64,000 nt of DNA, taken from positions 18,270,357 through 18,334,356 of the forward strand of contig NC_084710.1 of assembly GCF_033807575.1 (NCBI RefSeq), in the 5' to 3' direction. This document shows, piece by piece, positions 24,901-39,900 of the stretch; position 1 is the stretch's first letter; each line of letters begins with the position of its first letter. Below the pieces are notes generated by a model. That model was not told the DNA's origin. It was given only the letters and a program-made list of their open reading frames with translations, and searched no databases. This DNA comes from Cydia pomonella (lineage: Eukaryota; Arthropoda; Insecta; Lepidoptera; Tortricidae). Position numbers and translations under genes: made by a program.

Positions 24901-27900
24901 GGCACGAGTGTAAATGCAATCCAATTTTGTTGGGTTGGTATTCCGCTTTGGTTATGTTACTATCTACTCCGTTGAAACACTAATAGTGTAACCGCGTGGA
25001 AACAAGATAAACCATTACAAACCTAATTAGCAGTAGCAACACTATATAGCGATCAAATATGAAAATGGATTAGAGTGGATAAGAGCGTGAACTGAGAGAT
25101 ATAGAACTTATTTGTCCATCTGTTCTGCAGGAAAATAAGCAGGCGAAAGAGGATAGTGTAGGAATGCCACCGAGATAGTAACTTTAAGATCCGAGTCTAA
25201 GAAAATGGGCTGAGTCTATGCGATAAGCGATCGATAGCTTGCCAGTTTCCGAGTAGATTCTAACACATCATCATATGTACCTAACTATAATTGTACCTAT
25301 ATAAGAGATCGACAGCCTCCATTTTCTGGCGCCTCTAGTTCCTTACTCGCCATAATGAAACTGTTACGGATTTCATGGACAAACGAATACTGGTAGGATA
25401 GAGGCAAAGCGCTTAGTTCGTTCGAGTATCGCTCCCGGAGACGGTTGACAAACTTCCGAATGGCTCGTTCAGGACGGTCGCGTCTTTGCGCAACGGGTAT
25501 TGGAGTGGTCGGATGATCAAGTATATTCAAACTTTTACTTTAACGGACTCGAGGCGTCTCCAATTCAGTTACAGAAGAGCAAGATGGGGGTTTTCTACAA
25601 GAGTGGTATAAAGTTTTCACAAGTCAATGCCCAGTTTAGTTTTACCTACCCCGTTGATAGTACTTATTAAAATAAACATAAAAAACTTTGTCCTTTGTAC
25701 TAGGGTCAGACCAAGTTGGCAGCGATTTTGAGGCTGGGCTATCAAAATCGTTGCTAACTTAGCTTGCTATGCACTGCGTATGTCGTTATACCTATACTCT
25801 ACCCAACAACAAGTTTTCCCCGACGGCCATCGGTTCTGCCGCATATATGGCGTGCCAACTGCCATTTCAGCTTGCTGATTCGCTGAACTATCCGTATAAC
25901 CTCGTTCCAGATTCGATTCCCTGAGAGAAACTCCGAGCGAAGCACTCTTCATCGCCCGTTCGTATTTGATGGAGCTATAAGTATTTATTATGTAGGTATG
26001 AAGAGCTCGGTCTAAGCAACGTGCACTACGTGACAAGCGACATTAACGTTAAATTCCTATGACAATATGACGTTCACAGTAGCACAGCCATATTTTTCAG
26101 AGTTCTTTTACACGGAACCTATAAATACGAACCTTCCAGCTTGCCCGTGTAGACCTGCGCCGTGTAGTCGAGCGGGCCGGCCGACGAGTGGAACTGCGCA
26201 CCTTCCGCGAACACCGAGCTCGTGTCCGGCTTTAGGAGCAGCGTGAAGTCCCTGCGAACAAAAAATAAAATAGTTTAATTAACCATTTACAAGGATTCCT
26301 AAATTCTGGTCACGGCACCAATCAAAAAGAGTTGAGTTTACAATCGTGTATCAGCGCGAGAGACTGCAGGGTTCATAATTATCGAACGTACATGTCAAAT
26401 ATCCTAAAGTCTGTCCGGATTATTAAAAAAAAGGATCTGACAATACTTTAAGAAGTGAATATGTAGGTAGATACTAAACAATGTTTACTATAGAGTCAAA
26501 CTTTAATAGTAAAAGTTATTCAGTATGACCTACATATTCATTCGACAAAGTAGGTATAGTTAAAAACAATAAATTCACACTTCATAAATTACAAGATTTT
26601 ACGAAAAGTTTATTTTAATGCTTCAGTTACAGGAGGTGAACATACACAGTGGGCTCGTTTAACCCGACAGACTTTAACGACGCATTCCTTAGGTCATAAG
26701 GAGCGAAAACTGTTATATTACTTTTGGTTGAATTCGGCAATTTGTATATATGTGTATTTTCTGCACACGACACGTTATTTCTTTGAACATCTTGGCGAAG
26801 TTTTTTTTATTTATTATCAGATAAATTATGCGAACTAACTTAAATGTCTGTCAGTAGGTATGTCTAAACCAAGTCACATAGTGGCAGCGTCGCAGCCAAA
26901 AATACGTTATTCACTGGGTTATTGCAAAAACAAATTCCACAAAAATTTTATCTCGAATATCAGACCGATTTCAGAAAACTTTTCGTTTGTTAGTCGTTTA
27001 CCTCGAAATCAAAAATTCCTTGTAGCTTTTCACCTATTCGCGTTTCGTCGCGATCTCATAATTTCTGAACAGATTGTTTTTCTTGTAGTATGATTTCTGG
27101 TCGCCAATTACAATAGTGTATAAAATTCATAGTATATTTACTTCCCTGCCTTTCTTCACTGTAGTCGCTTTTCACCTTGATAGATATTTGTTTATAATGC
27201 GTTATTACATATCGCGACATTTCTTTTAAGCACTATACCTCTATAGTTTTGTTTTGTAAATGCATTTCGCACTTGTAGTTTATCTCCTGGTTTTGAGTGT
27301 GATATATGTAACCTTAGAGGTAGATTTCCTAAATAACAAGTTCTCCAAAGCTAGTTAATGTATGGCTGTAACAATGAGGTCAATGAGCGACCGTATTTTT
27401 ATTATATCCCAGTGATATAGCCAATTTTTTTACGATTAATACAATACAGTAAAACAATATGCGACCCAGGTAAAATGCAACAAATTTTTTTTGCGGCTAA
27501 CTAAATAGGCTATTGATAATACATGCTACATCAAAATTTTCTACTGTTGTAAACATCTATTGAAAATATATGCGGCTGAATAAACAGGCTATTGAAAATA
27601 CATGCTACATTAAAATTTGCTACTATTGTAAAAATCTACTAAAAATATATGCGAGTAACAAAATATACCACCGATATTACACACTACAGCAAAATACGCT
27701 ATCACGGTGAAACGCGATTAGGTGAAAAGCTACAAGGATTTTTTGATTTCGAGGTATACGACTAACAAACGAAACTTTTTATGACATTTTAGTCTCTAAA
27801 TGCGGTCAAGATTTCAAGAATACACCTTTAATCTGTCGGGTTATTCTAGCCCACGGTGTAAATATAATATGTTTTTTAACAATCATCTCCTACCTAAGGG

Positions 27901-30900
27901 GGTTAACTACTTAGGAGGCGAAAGTTTCTATGAGAATCAGTAATTTTTGAAGTTATCCTGAACAAAACGTCCCACCGACGCCCGTTTGTCTAAAATGAGT
28001 AATAGCTTCTGGAAATTACGTCTGTTAATAACTTCGGAGTTGAGATCTGCAAATGAGGATGGACGGTGGATGTGGGCCAACTTGCACCAACTCACTCAAC
28101 TTAGTAATAAAACTTGGGCCGTCGGATACTTTGTTTCCATTTAAAGGGCTCTGCTGTTAAGGGGCTCCATGCAGTCCAATGATTTTGATAAGTTTTAAGT
28201 TAACATTCCCGCAGTAACAAGCATGTAAGTACTTAGCCAGCAGGTTATAAACGGTGTTTGTTCTCGTTACTTCCTTACTTGAATTATGGAAGAGATTAAA
28301 ATTACAAATCTATTATTTAGCTCAAAAGTAAAAATATTTTTTTTTGCTAGATCTGTTTTTCTGCTAAATAGTTAATACAGGGTGGCATATATAGGGTGGA
28401 ACATTTCTAGAGACTGAGCTGAAACTGCTGAGCTAAGTGATCTTTAATCGAGTTATTATAACTGTAAAGCTGGATTAAAAAGTAAACAAAATCATTAAAA
28501 TGTAATATTTTTATATCAGTTACAACCCCACAAGTAATTTGCATTTTAAATTGACACATGTCATGTCATTCAACGGATCTACTTCGAAGGGTTGAAACAT
28601 ACATATGTTTAACAAACTGTATATCAAAAACAGTTAGAATATTAACGTGATTTAGAAGTGATAAATAAAGTACGTAGCCTAAACAATTCCCCGTTTGCAT
28701 AAAAGTCCCTCATTCTGTTCCACCCGATACCTCGAAGATAGTGAGTTTTGAAGTAATTACGAGTAAGTACACATTTATTCAAATACCTTTGTCAATATAT
28801 GATATGCCAAAAACATAAAAAAATTGTGTGATACAGACAGAAGAGGGAAAAGGTCAGAGAACGTCATTAGGACCAGGGTGCCCCTTAACGCGACGGCGTC
28901 GATCCGACCTGAATGTTCGGGCATTAAGGAGTTGAGGACTTGCAACAGTCTCGGGGCTTTGTCCTTGTGAAGTACTTAGCTGGTTTGAAACGTTGTTTTA
29001 TTCCCCTTACTTACTGTTTTACTAACCATATTTACGACTTAGGTACTTATACCTCTCGTACATGAAAAATATTGTAAAATTAGTAAGCTTTTACATTTTT
29101 ATAAATAAACCTTCATACTCCTTAGCTTACAATCTAGCATAATCTATAAATAGGTTATGCTTATTAAAAAAAATGTATAACTCTGTAACTTTATTATAAT
29201 AAACAGTTTAAAATGAAAAAAATAAAAAAAATTTTTTTAGTTTTAGCCTTACTTTTACCTGCCAGATAAATATGAGGAGCACCGTTTTTCTGATGTACAG
29301 GGTGGGTAAATAAGCAGTATAAATTTTGTTTTCAAATTTTAACTATATTAAGTTCAAAGATTTTAAAAATATATTATTCAGGGTTGGCAAATACATGCGG
29401 AACACAATGTCTGACATATGTCCACCTCTAACAACAGGCAAATGGAAGCACTTATCATTGCAATTTTCAGCATATTTTTGCACATTTTCCGCGTTATTTT
29501 AGCAAATTTGTGTCGGATAGTCGGGTTTAATTGTTTAAATTTCATCAGCTTATTAGCATAGACACGTAATTTTAGATAGCCCCACAGAAATAAATCAGGA
29601 GCTGCAAAATTTGGGGAATTTGAGTACCAATCACTGTCACTGTTTCTCGAAATGAATCGAGCAAAGAACGTGTTTTAAACAACACAAACATTTGAGAAAA
29701 AAAATATTGCTGCTAGCGAAATGTATACACATTTGCAGAAATTATTTTCCATATAAAATTGCCAACACTGAATAATATATTTATGAAAAAAAAATGCACT
29801 TAATATAATTAAAATTTAAAAACAAAGTGTATCACTCTTATTTGGCCACTCTGTATGAGGAGCACCGTTTTTCTGATGTATAATATGAACTTTTTAGACA
29901 CGCAACACGCCTGTACTTACCCACCGTTATGAAAGTTTCTTATTATACATGAAATATCTATGAAAGAAACTTTAGGCATACAGCTAAATCTGACCAACAT
30001 GGAGACCACAAGATACAAATATAACAGAAAAACCTTGGGATTATTGAATTAAAAAAAACTTTGAAAGAAAAATATTAGCTGATTCTGTATGAGATGTTTT
30101 TACATTCGTTTTAGTTGTATAATTTATGTAATCACCCAGATTTTGAATTGCATGCAAAAAATACGTAAGTAAGTATACCGGGTTAGCACTAATTGACTAG
30201 CACGTTATTATTTCGCGAATTAGCAAAGTAATACTTATGTTTTGATTATTTTTTTGCTTCATTTGTTAGACAACCGTAAAATCACCCAACATAAGTTCTA
30301 AAACTTCCAACTATGGCCCAAAGTTAACTCAAATATCATGAATGATTATTATTTGAAAGTCGCACTTCTAAGTGTTAAGGCAAAAGATTTTCACGAATGG
30401 AAGAAAAAACTTAGACAATGGCAAAAAGAAGATTGGTACTGATACTTACTTACGCGTTGAACTTGTGTGAAGTCAGACCAAAATAAGTCTGCAACGATTT
30501 TGGTAGCACACGCAGTGCAAGTGTTATTTTAAACGTCAAACTTCTATGAAAATATGACGTACAAATACTTATTTATACGTCAAAATTTCATAGGAGATAG
30601 ACGGTTAAAATAGTTGTAATACTGGACTATAGCAGGGTGGTATTACTGAAGTTAATCAGCAAGAAAACCTTTTCCGAAGTAAAGACGAGCAATTGCCTTA
30701 GATCTCGCCAACTTTCTCGGGATACGTAGTGTTTTAATTGGATTGGCTTATATTTATTATGTCGTCGCGCTACTGCTCTCATACAACTTAATAAAGACTG
30801 GCAACTTCGTTATATGACTCGCCCCGTCTAAATATAGCTCCAATGTAGCTTCCTCTGACTCTGCTTATCCTTGCTTCTCTCTCTACCACGAACCTAGCCG

Positions 30901-33900
30901 CCGCCATTATAATATTATATAAGTTAATTTTTAAACGACCTTATAAAATAACATAAAATTTGACAGGAATATTCAAGTAACAGATATCTATGTATGTCTG
31001 TAATTTTCGCTATTATAAATTGTGATACGCATAAATTCTTCTACTCGTCGACTGTAATGGTTAAGATTTCGTATACCAAACTAAAATTGCGTACTTTTCA
31101 TGTATGGGATCTAAACTCAACTATAATATTCTTTAAAAAAAATGACCAATCCCGTGCCGCCACGCTCACATAAAAAAACTAAACGGGATACGGGTGGGCG
31201 CTGGACTCCGCGCGTTTATGTCTTTTGTCTACCATACCACTTTTCATTAATTATTTAGGTTTTATAGCAATAAAGTATTATTTGAGATGACTCATAGCAA
31301 AAGTATTGTATACAATAGTGATATAATCAAGCTTTTCAATCTCGTACCTTACTTAGGCAACTCAGCAATTTTTGTTGCCTAAACACGGGACTCGACTGAA
31401 AAGCTCTCTAATATATCACGATTATATAAAATACTATAGAGCGATTAGAAGTTTTACATACAAAACTTGTACCTACTAGACTAGTACCATTTTTTATTTG
31501 TCTATATGTACTTAATGTCGTCAATGTTCAGTTCGGACCAACAATAAAAATAAATAAATATTATAGGACATTATTACACAAATTGACTAAGTCCCACAGT
31601 AAACTCAATAAGGCTTGTGTTGAGGGTACTTGGACAACGATATATATAATATTATATAAATATTTATAAATACTGAAATACATAGAAAACACCTATGGCT
31701 CAGGAATAAATATCCATGCTCATCACACGAATAAATGCCCTTACCAGGATTTGAACCCGGGACCATCAGCTTCGTAGGCAGGATCACTACCCACTAGGCC
31801 AAACCGGTCGTCAAATATACCTATACCTACTCAAACTTACAATGTCACTATACCTTCTCAAACTTGATTTACTGATCCGCAGCTGTGTGTGGTGTGTGTG
31901 TATGCAATTTCGGTCTCGATAGTCTATAATACGTATTTGTAATTAATTCGTTAATCAAGTAAGGTATCCGATTGCCACACAATAGACGTACGAAATATCG
32001 CTGATCCAATTTCATAACAAAGTAGGGTTGAAATAATTATACGCTTTGTTGAGCATATTCTATATCTAGTTATTTACTTCAATTACCTTTGCCAAAAACT
32101 GACAAACGATATAGACAGTCAATCTAAATACTTAGTCTAAGAATTAGTATAAATAGATCAACATACTGCTGCAGCATTGATGTTGACGATATCACTGTCA
32201 ATTTTCTCGATAAAATGACAGATCGATCGTTCTAAACGAAAATACGTTGCTGCAATCACCATTTGAATATAATCTCATCTCATAGATGACGCTGCGGTCA
32301 ACACAAAGATATGGCACTTTTCTGCGCGTCACCCACTACAAGTACTACAACCACCCAAGTTTGTCTTTCTTCTTCCTCGCGTTGTCCCGGCTTTTTGCCA
32401 CAAATCATGGAAACGAATCCCAAGAAATGCCCTAGGTAAATGAGGCCTTATTGGGATTACTCATAATGTTTTCCTTTACTGAAAAGCGACTAGTAAATAT
32501 CAAATGATATTTCGTACATAGGTTCCGAAAAACTCCTTGATACGAGTTGAGGTTTGAACCCGCCACCTCCAGATTGAAAGTCACACGCCTTTACCGAAGC
32601 CACCACTACTCAGTCAGTCTTTCCTGTCAGTCTTTATTATTCACTTATCTTTTTTTTCCTGCTGTATATGAAACAAATGCACGTTTCTGCTCCAAGGCAG
32701 TAATTGAGTTACTATTTACTGCTATTGTTTATGATACTGCCCGAACATACTTTTATTAGATGAAATAGAAAGAGAAAATACGAGGATAGCGTACAGCCGT
32801 GGCTTCGCTCACATTTGGCTTTATTTGATGGAATCCGAGCAAGTTTGCCGGTAACAAAGTTAGACCAAACAAATAAGAAGTCGACGGTCTGTCTATGGTA
32901 GGGTTGCCATAAATATGGGTGTCGGCTGAGCCATTTTACCAAAGGTAGAGTATTAAAATTATTTGAAACGGGTTACTCACGTAACACGTAATAAGTCGAT
33001 TAAACTCTCGACAAGTTTCGATCCGTTTTTGAGTATCGTGAGTAATCCGTTTAAAATAATTTTAATGTGTTCTAGTCTCACGGGAGTTTTATAGTTGAAA
33101 AGTTGAGCTAGGTTTGCGTCACATAATGGGACGTTTTTTGCCGGCATGAAAAACTCATTTTGCGTGACTTTACCTTAATAATTTTACGAGCTAGGTACAG
33201 TCAGCATCAAAAGTAGCGGATGAAACAACGCGCCAAAAGTATACCTGGGGGTATATGCGTCAATAAAATATTTGACAGGTTGATAATATGTGTGTTTTGA
33301 AGTAGACTTATTAGTTGTGTTGAGAAATCAAAGCGTCGTTATGCTTTGTTTACTGTAACAAAAGACAGTACCTACACTCCTTTTTTTGGGCAGTTGTGTA
33401 AAAACACAATGTTACCGGTTAATGGGTAGTTCGGGTAGGTAGCAGGCGGCTAAATAATAGCATATCAGATCATGATAAAAACAGATGCTTTTAAACTTGA
33501 ACAAATATAAATAAACAAAAATCTAAATTTATAAATGTCACTTTCTAACATATTTGTGAAATATTCCTAAGAACAAGATAATTATTCCAAAAATATTCTG
33601 CATCACATCACTTACCGTCTAACAGCATTGTGAGCACTTTTCATTCTGATTCTTTGGAAACCGTGAAAATGTTACCCTCGCCCCATCGCATTTGGTTAAT
33701 AAGATGCCATTTCGATTAGGCTTATGCAGATGTTTCGTAAACAAGAGCGAGTAAACCTTATAAATGCAAAGCTAGGTCGTGGTAAACAACATTGTATTTT
33801 TTATACGTCGCTGGCAAACAGGCAAACGGCCCGCCTGACGGTAAGCAATATACTGCTATAGTCTATAGACGCATGCAACCCCAGGGGGCCTGGGCCAAGA

Positions 33901-36900
33901 TGACAATCCGTAGCGCTACGACAACGAAACGCTTTCTGTCGCTTATCACTCTTTCATATTAGTGAGATAGAGAGACTGATTGCCTTTCGTTGTTATAGCG
34001 CTAACGATTGTCATCTTGGCTAGCCCCGAGGAGTTATATGCGCGTTTCCGACCCTTTAAAAACCCATACCTGGATATACTCCGTTTATAAAAAAACGCCA
34101 TAGTGTAGCCCCTCGAAAAAACCGATTTTGCGGCGACATCATCGATATATCATAAGTCAAGAACGTATCGCCAAACAAAAGTGACATTTAAAAACGATCC
34201 GAGCGTGGGACTACGACGGCATTTCTGTAAAACAAAATATCTAAATTTATACCTAATAAAACAGTTCCGTTACATATACCTAATCCTTGATGATTAAAAG
34301 TTACATCTATAAACGACTTTCGGCGATAAGTTGTCTGCGAATTGATGATCTGATAAAAATATGTCGGGGAATCAGTAGGTAGGTACAGTCCGCATCAATA
34401 GTAGCGGATGAAACAACGCGCCAAAAGTATTTGAGATCTCAGATAACTTTTCTAAATATAGATAAATTTCTAAAATTCATGTTCCAAAGTATATCTTTTA
34501 CAGTCTCAGTTGTTCTATATTAAAGACATTAGTTTTTATTAAGCGGTTATAGAACTGTAGATACTTATGAAGCGTTATTTGATCTGCTATTTTTGATGCT
34601 GACTGTACCCGTCCGTCCATCTGTCACGTGGCTAAATATCTATATATATATAAAACATGAATCTTGGAACATTATTTTGAACGATAGGTGCCGGGAAATC
34701 ATCTTCATTGTAATTCAATATTTGTATAACGAAACCATAAAATATATTTTACAGTACATATGGTGCTAGTTTATAGCACTAGTGCGAAAATTAGCATATT
34801 ACGTTACTGTGTCGAACATTTAAAGGGCCATATGTACTGTAAAACGTTGTACGATACATGTGCGAATAGGCAATTCGCAACTCGTGTCGATTTAAAACAC
34901 TCCCTTCGGTCGTGTTTTAATTTATCGCCACTCGTTTCGAATTTCCTATTTTTCGCACTTTTATCGTAATGTACTATTATTCCTGCCTTTAAAAAAATCT
35001 TACTTATTGCTTATTGTGCTTATTTTCATTTATCTGCACTCTACCATTTACAGTGTAATTTCATGTATTAATTAAAAAACGACATATGTGCTCAATCGTA
35101 TTCTAATCCAAAGAGTAAAGTATGTTCTAATCGCAGTATAATATTAGGTGTCATATGTAGGTGTGATACTTCAGAGAAATTCGAAATTAAAATAAATAAT
35201 CTACACAGGTTCTAGATACGCTTTGAAAGTAGTTACTCTTCTGTTTACTAACTCCCTATTACAATGGTGCACATGTTCTTGCTTAGAATATTCAGAAAGA
35301 AAAGGCCCTTTTCATGAAACAACAGTATTAATGTTCGCGAAGCACGTAGGACGTTAATTATAATTTAGCACCTTAGAGTTGAAAGTAGAGACAACGAAAT
35401 AATAAAGAATGTTTATGAAGGTTCGCATATGGTATTTGCTTAATGTATGCACTCCTAACTCGTTCAAAAAGGCGCACTTTACTAATGAAGGATTGACTAA
35501 GAAAAAAAGCAACTAGTCACATATACGATAAAAAATAATCTCAAACCCTTATATAAAATCCCAATAAAAATGTCATTAGCGCGATGTAGAAATCGCCGCT
35601 CCCGTACAGTGCCATCTCGCGTGATATTTGGTTAACATCTTTGTATGATAGTTACTTAACGGATTACGGACGCGAACACTTAACACCGTTTAATAGATGT
35701 CGCTTCGGTGTAGACAGGGATCAAAACGTCTTACAAAGACACCTTGCTAATAGGATACTGTTTAAAAGAATTAATAGGAAGTATTAGGAACGCAATTCAA
35801 CTAGTAATACCGAGGCTATCTTAGATGTCGCTTTAATCTCATCGTAACTGTTACTGCAAGTGCGGGAGTAATGTATGCTTATCATAAGTAATTCAGTTAA
35901 ATATTGACAGTGCAAGCCTCGTTACGTATTCTTACTAGCATAAAATTGTTAAATAAAAGAAAAAAATGAAAAATTCATCGCTTCCCGCTATACTCGAACT
36001 TGCGACCTTTTGTTTGCGCCTTTTACATGTTTTTTTTTTATTAGATGCGCCTCCCTTAGGCGTATAATCATAATCACAAAGGAAGGACGCTTCTGATAAG
36101 TTTCGCTAGCTCAGTTAGTCTGGAGCGTTTGACTGGTCGGTGTTCCAAAAATTTGTAGTATTGCTTGATAAAAATGAGTATCAGGCTACCAGGCCAGCCT
36201 GTATCAGTTACTTGTCTCTGCCTAAAGTGTATTAAAATGTAGAAGAGCAGGGCCGGTGGTCTATAAATCAGCCATAACTCTGATATATGAACGGCGAGCA
36301 CGTCACCACTTTATGATTTTAGTTAACTCGCGAACTAGCACCTGCTTAAAGGATAGATAAAAGTTACGACGCAGTAAAACGAAGCAATCTCAACTTTCAA
36401 CAAACTAAGTATCTGCCAGTAAGTAAACTTGGAAAAGTTTTCGACAGCTACAAACTATCGTTCATGTATTATGTTGGATATCAATATCCTTAGAGCGTTT
36501 TCACATTATAACACTTATTTAATGTTTAAATAAATTTAATTATTTGACCTTTTATCCTACGTTTCAGCCAGGTTCTACTTACTACCTGTGTCACGGAAGA
36601 CTGACGTCCCAACAAAATGTCAATGGAGATATTGATAAACAATAAACAACACTAACCTACCCGATATTAGTTAATATAAATGTTCGGGTACACAAATAAA
36701 TTGATCTTTTTGTTGAGTTTTTATTGTCTACGGCAGGACACGCAACACTAACAATATCTACATCAACTGAATCACTAGTTCCCAAGATGACAATAATTTG
36801 TACCCATCTTCCATGTTGACATTTTTGGGGAGTTTTTTATTATTTCGATCGCCTCTCTCACGATCTGAGGATAATAGTGAGGGTGGTGGTGGCATCTGAA

Positions 36901-39900
36901 ATTTAATCGCGTTAGATCATTTAATGACATTAAATGTGACATTATCTATTATGAAATGGGACCTTATTGTCGATGGCGCTTACGCCGCACTGCGTAGCGC
37001 GGCGTTGTTTATAATATAAGAGCATCGTTGATAATGGCGTAAGCGTCACCGACAATAAGGTCCCTTTTCATAGATAATGTCACAAATACGTTTTCACATT
37101 GTCAGATCAGGCCGCGTAGCCAACGTGCAGTCTTCCCGGACAATGTGAAAACGCTCACTGCATACTAATTATCGATAACTTTCGAATTCTTTGGATACCG
37201 ATATGATCCAGCTAGGATAGTTTCCGAGGGCACCTGAAAAAAGCCATGATACCTAATTAATTTAATATTGTCGTAAAAAAGGTTATTCTTCTTGAGTACC
37301 TACCATAATAAAAGCATGGATAGTTAACCAACTTAGAAAAATGGGTTTTCCATATTTTGAGATTTCTAAATCATTTTGCGACATTTTACAAAAGTTACCT
37401 AACCCATCCTAACCATTCGTAGCACTCTGGGACAGTCAGCATCAATAGTAACGCATGTAACAACACGCCAAAATTATCTGCAAACCTCGAATACTTTATA
37501 GAACAGAGAGAGATTATACCAAATAGTGATATACCTATCTCCACACAGCATCCAAAAATATCTTAAATTTATTCTATATTTACACACATTTCTCATTTGT
37601 TACGCTATCAGAGAATCCAGAGAATAATACTAGCTACTTATGATGCTGACTGTACACTCAAAAACGTCCCCTGACTTAGTCAGTATAATATCGTGTAAAT
37701 CCATCTGCTCAGCGTCGAAAACTTCGCCTGAACTTCACAAATTGTCGGGTCTCTTTAAGCCACAACTGGGAAATACAATTAAACTTGCGGCCAGTTCGAC
37801 ATCCACCTGACCCCTTTCTGACCCCCCTCCCCTTCCCTTGGTCTCCGGGGCTCCCCGGGGGTTCCCCGCTTGACCTCTTTGAGATACAATCGAATCAAAG
37901 ATATATGGGCCTCGACCGCTTATTGGACACCTCCGCGATTACGAACGGTCCTCTAAACATCTTGTCAATCGGAATTAATTGGGTTATACTCGTATGTACG
38001 ATTACAGCCACATCAAAACACGCCTGTGTACTTATATGGTTAGGTTAGGTACAAAATAATTGTGTATGGTATTTAGTAAAAAAAATATATTTTATTTATT
38101 TACCAACAACTGTTTACACTAGGACATAAATAATACATACAAGCACTTTTAGTGATATTCGAAGTGCAACAATCACTTAAAGGTAAACACAGAATGCATT
38201 TCATACAAAAAAAAAAAAAAAACAAAAAAGATCCGACAAATAAAAAATTAATAAGTATAATGCAATGTTACTTACTAGAAATGTTACAATATACTAAATA
38301 TTTTTTCTGGTGTAAATTTTTAAATACTAAGCAGAAAGTTCATATTGCATCATGAAATTTTACAGACCTTATTCGATTCTAGTTGAGTTCTATAACAATA
38401 ATTCATTTAAGAGCAATCTTGCACCACATATCAATCTTACTATCCCATATTTTGCAGCATTTCAAGTAAAACGCGCTGCAATTCTGCATTATCACATTCT
38501 CATTTGGTCCAAAACGCATCCAAAGTCCAACTCGCAATCAGTAAAACAAGTATCTGGACCAATGAAGCATTTTCGTAAACACACGAGTACTTATACTTTA
38601 ACTATTACTGTAAGGCTAAGATGGTCGGTGTTTTATCATGTGTCTTCATGCCTGTCACGTTCTAACAAGTATGTAAGTGCGAAAGTGACGCATGATATGA
38701 CAAGTGGTAAAAAACGACCATGATACCGCCGCTGGAAGCTTAAGTAGACGAATCGTTATATAGATGAATAGAGAAATGAGAATCTTAGAGTGCTCACATC
38801 TTTACTTAATAAATATACAAATGTTTATAGGAATTGAGCAGTCTAACCTTCTTATTTTCTCCATGCCGAGGTGTAAGCGAAAACAGGTAAAGATTAATTT
38901 CCATTGTTTGTTTATGTACAGTGGCCACATAACCCCAGTGTAATCCCGTACACACAGGGGAACTACGTAATCTCAAAAGCTCGGAGCTCCGTGCGATTAA
39001 AATTTTAATGTAGACACGAGACAAGAGCCGCGGCGCGAATTAAACTTTTATAAAAAGGTGTCACACATTCACGAACCAATTTACTTTGGAACGCTGATGT
39101 CTCTCGCCGTTAATTAATGTCACAAAAGATTTCAAATGTCACATGATATATGTCAGGTTTCCACATTTTGCAGAATACCTATCCATTTAATTTAGTTTTG
39201 GAAAGTTAATAGTTATGGTTAAAGCTAGACTTTCGTGGCCAGCGGCCGATGCGACAGTCGCGCGCGGCTGACGCGCGCGGCCGATGCAGAGCTCCAGACT
39301 TTCATGGGTCGCGGCCGATGCGTCAGTCGCGCGCGGCCACTGGCATTGGTGTGTGTCCGTCTAGTGCAGTTTTGTGAGATCTTCAATGACTTCTAAAAAA
39401 GATATTTTGCTAGCGATGCTAGGAGAAGAAAAGCATGACGATTTGCTATTGTTACATTATTTCAAGCAAAGAAGTCCAATGATCCAATTTTCAGGAACAG
39501 AAATGATGAAGGATTTTATCGTATTTTGATAGAGAAACACTTAAAATCTGATGAAGAGAAATTCAGTAAGTTTTGTCGATTAAATAAAAGGCAACTTAAT
39601 TTTGTTTTGTCTTTAATATATGACGAAATCAAACCAAAAACATAAAACAATCTGTCCCGAAGAGAAGTTATAATCCTTTGAAGAAAGGTCGTATAAAAAA
39701 GTGTGCTGCGCTACCAAATTGATATAAATTTCTTCTTCTTGCAAAGAAAATAATGCAATGTTCGCCATTTTTGACCGCGCGTCACGCGTCATACATAGAC
39801 CAACCGAACACGACCGCGCGCGGCTCGCGACTGTCGCTACTGACGCGAGCCGCGCGCGACTCGAGCCGCTACCCTCGAAAGTGGCGCCATTGGTTTCATA

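Larger units (their letters stand above)
18453..26132. other. 7.7 kb ADAM10 intron v2-v3
   Basis: No further exon was recognised. It is AT-rich with a SINE at 20598-20795, an unusual duplicated and palindromic block at 21100-21365 and a tandem duplication at 23278-23600. Confidence 0.6.

Noticed and set aside
37785..38048. Proline-rich 87-codon frame
   Set aside because: A single frame with no splice context, no resemblance to a known family and composition that tracks a local GC-rich patch.
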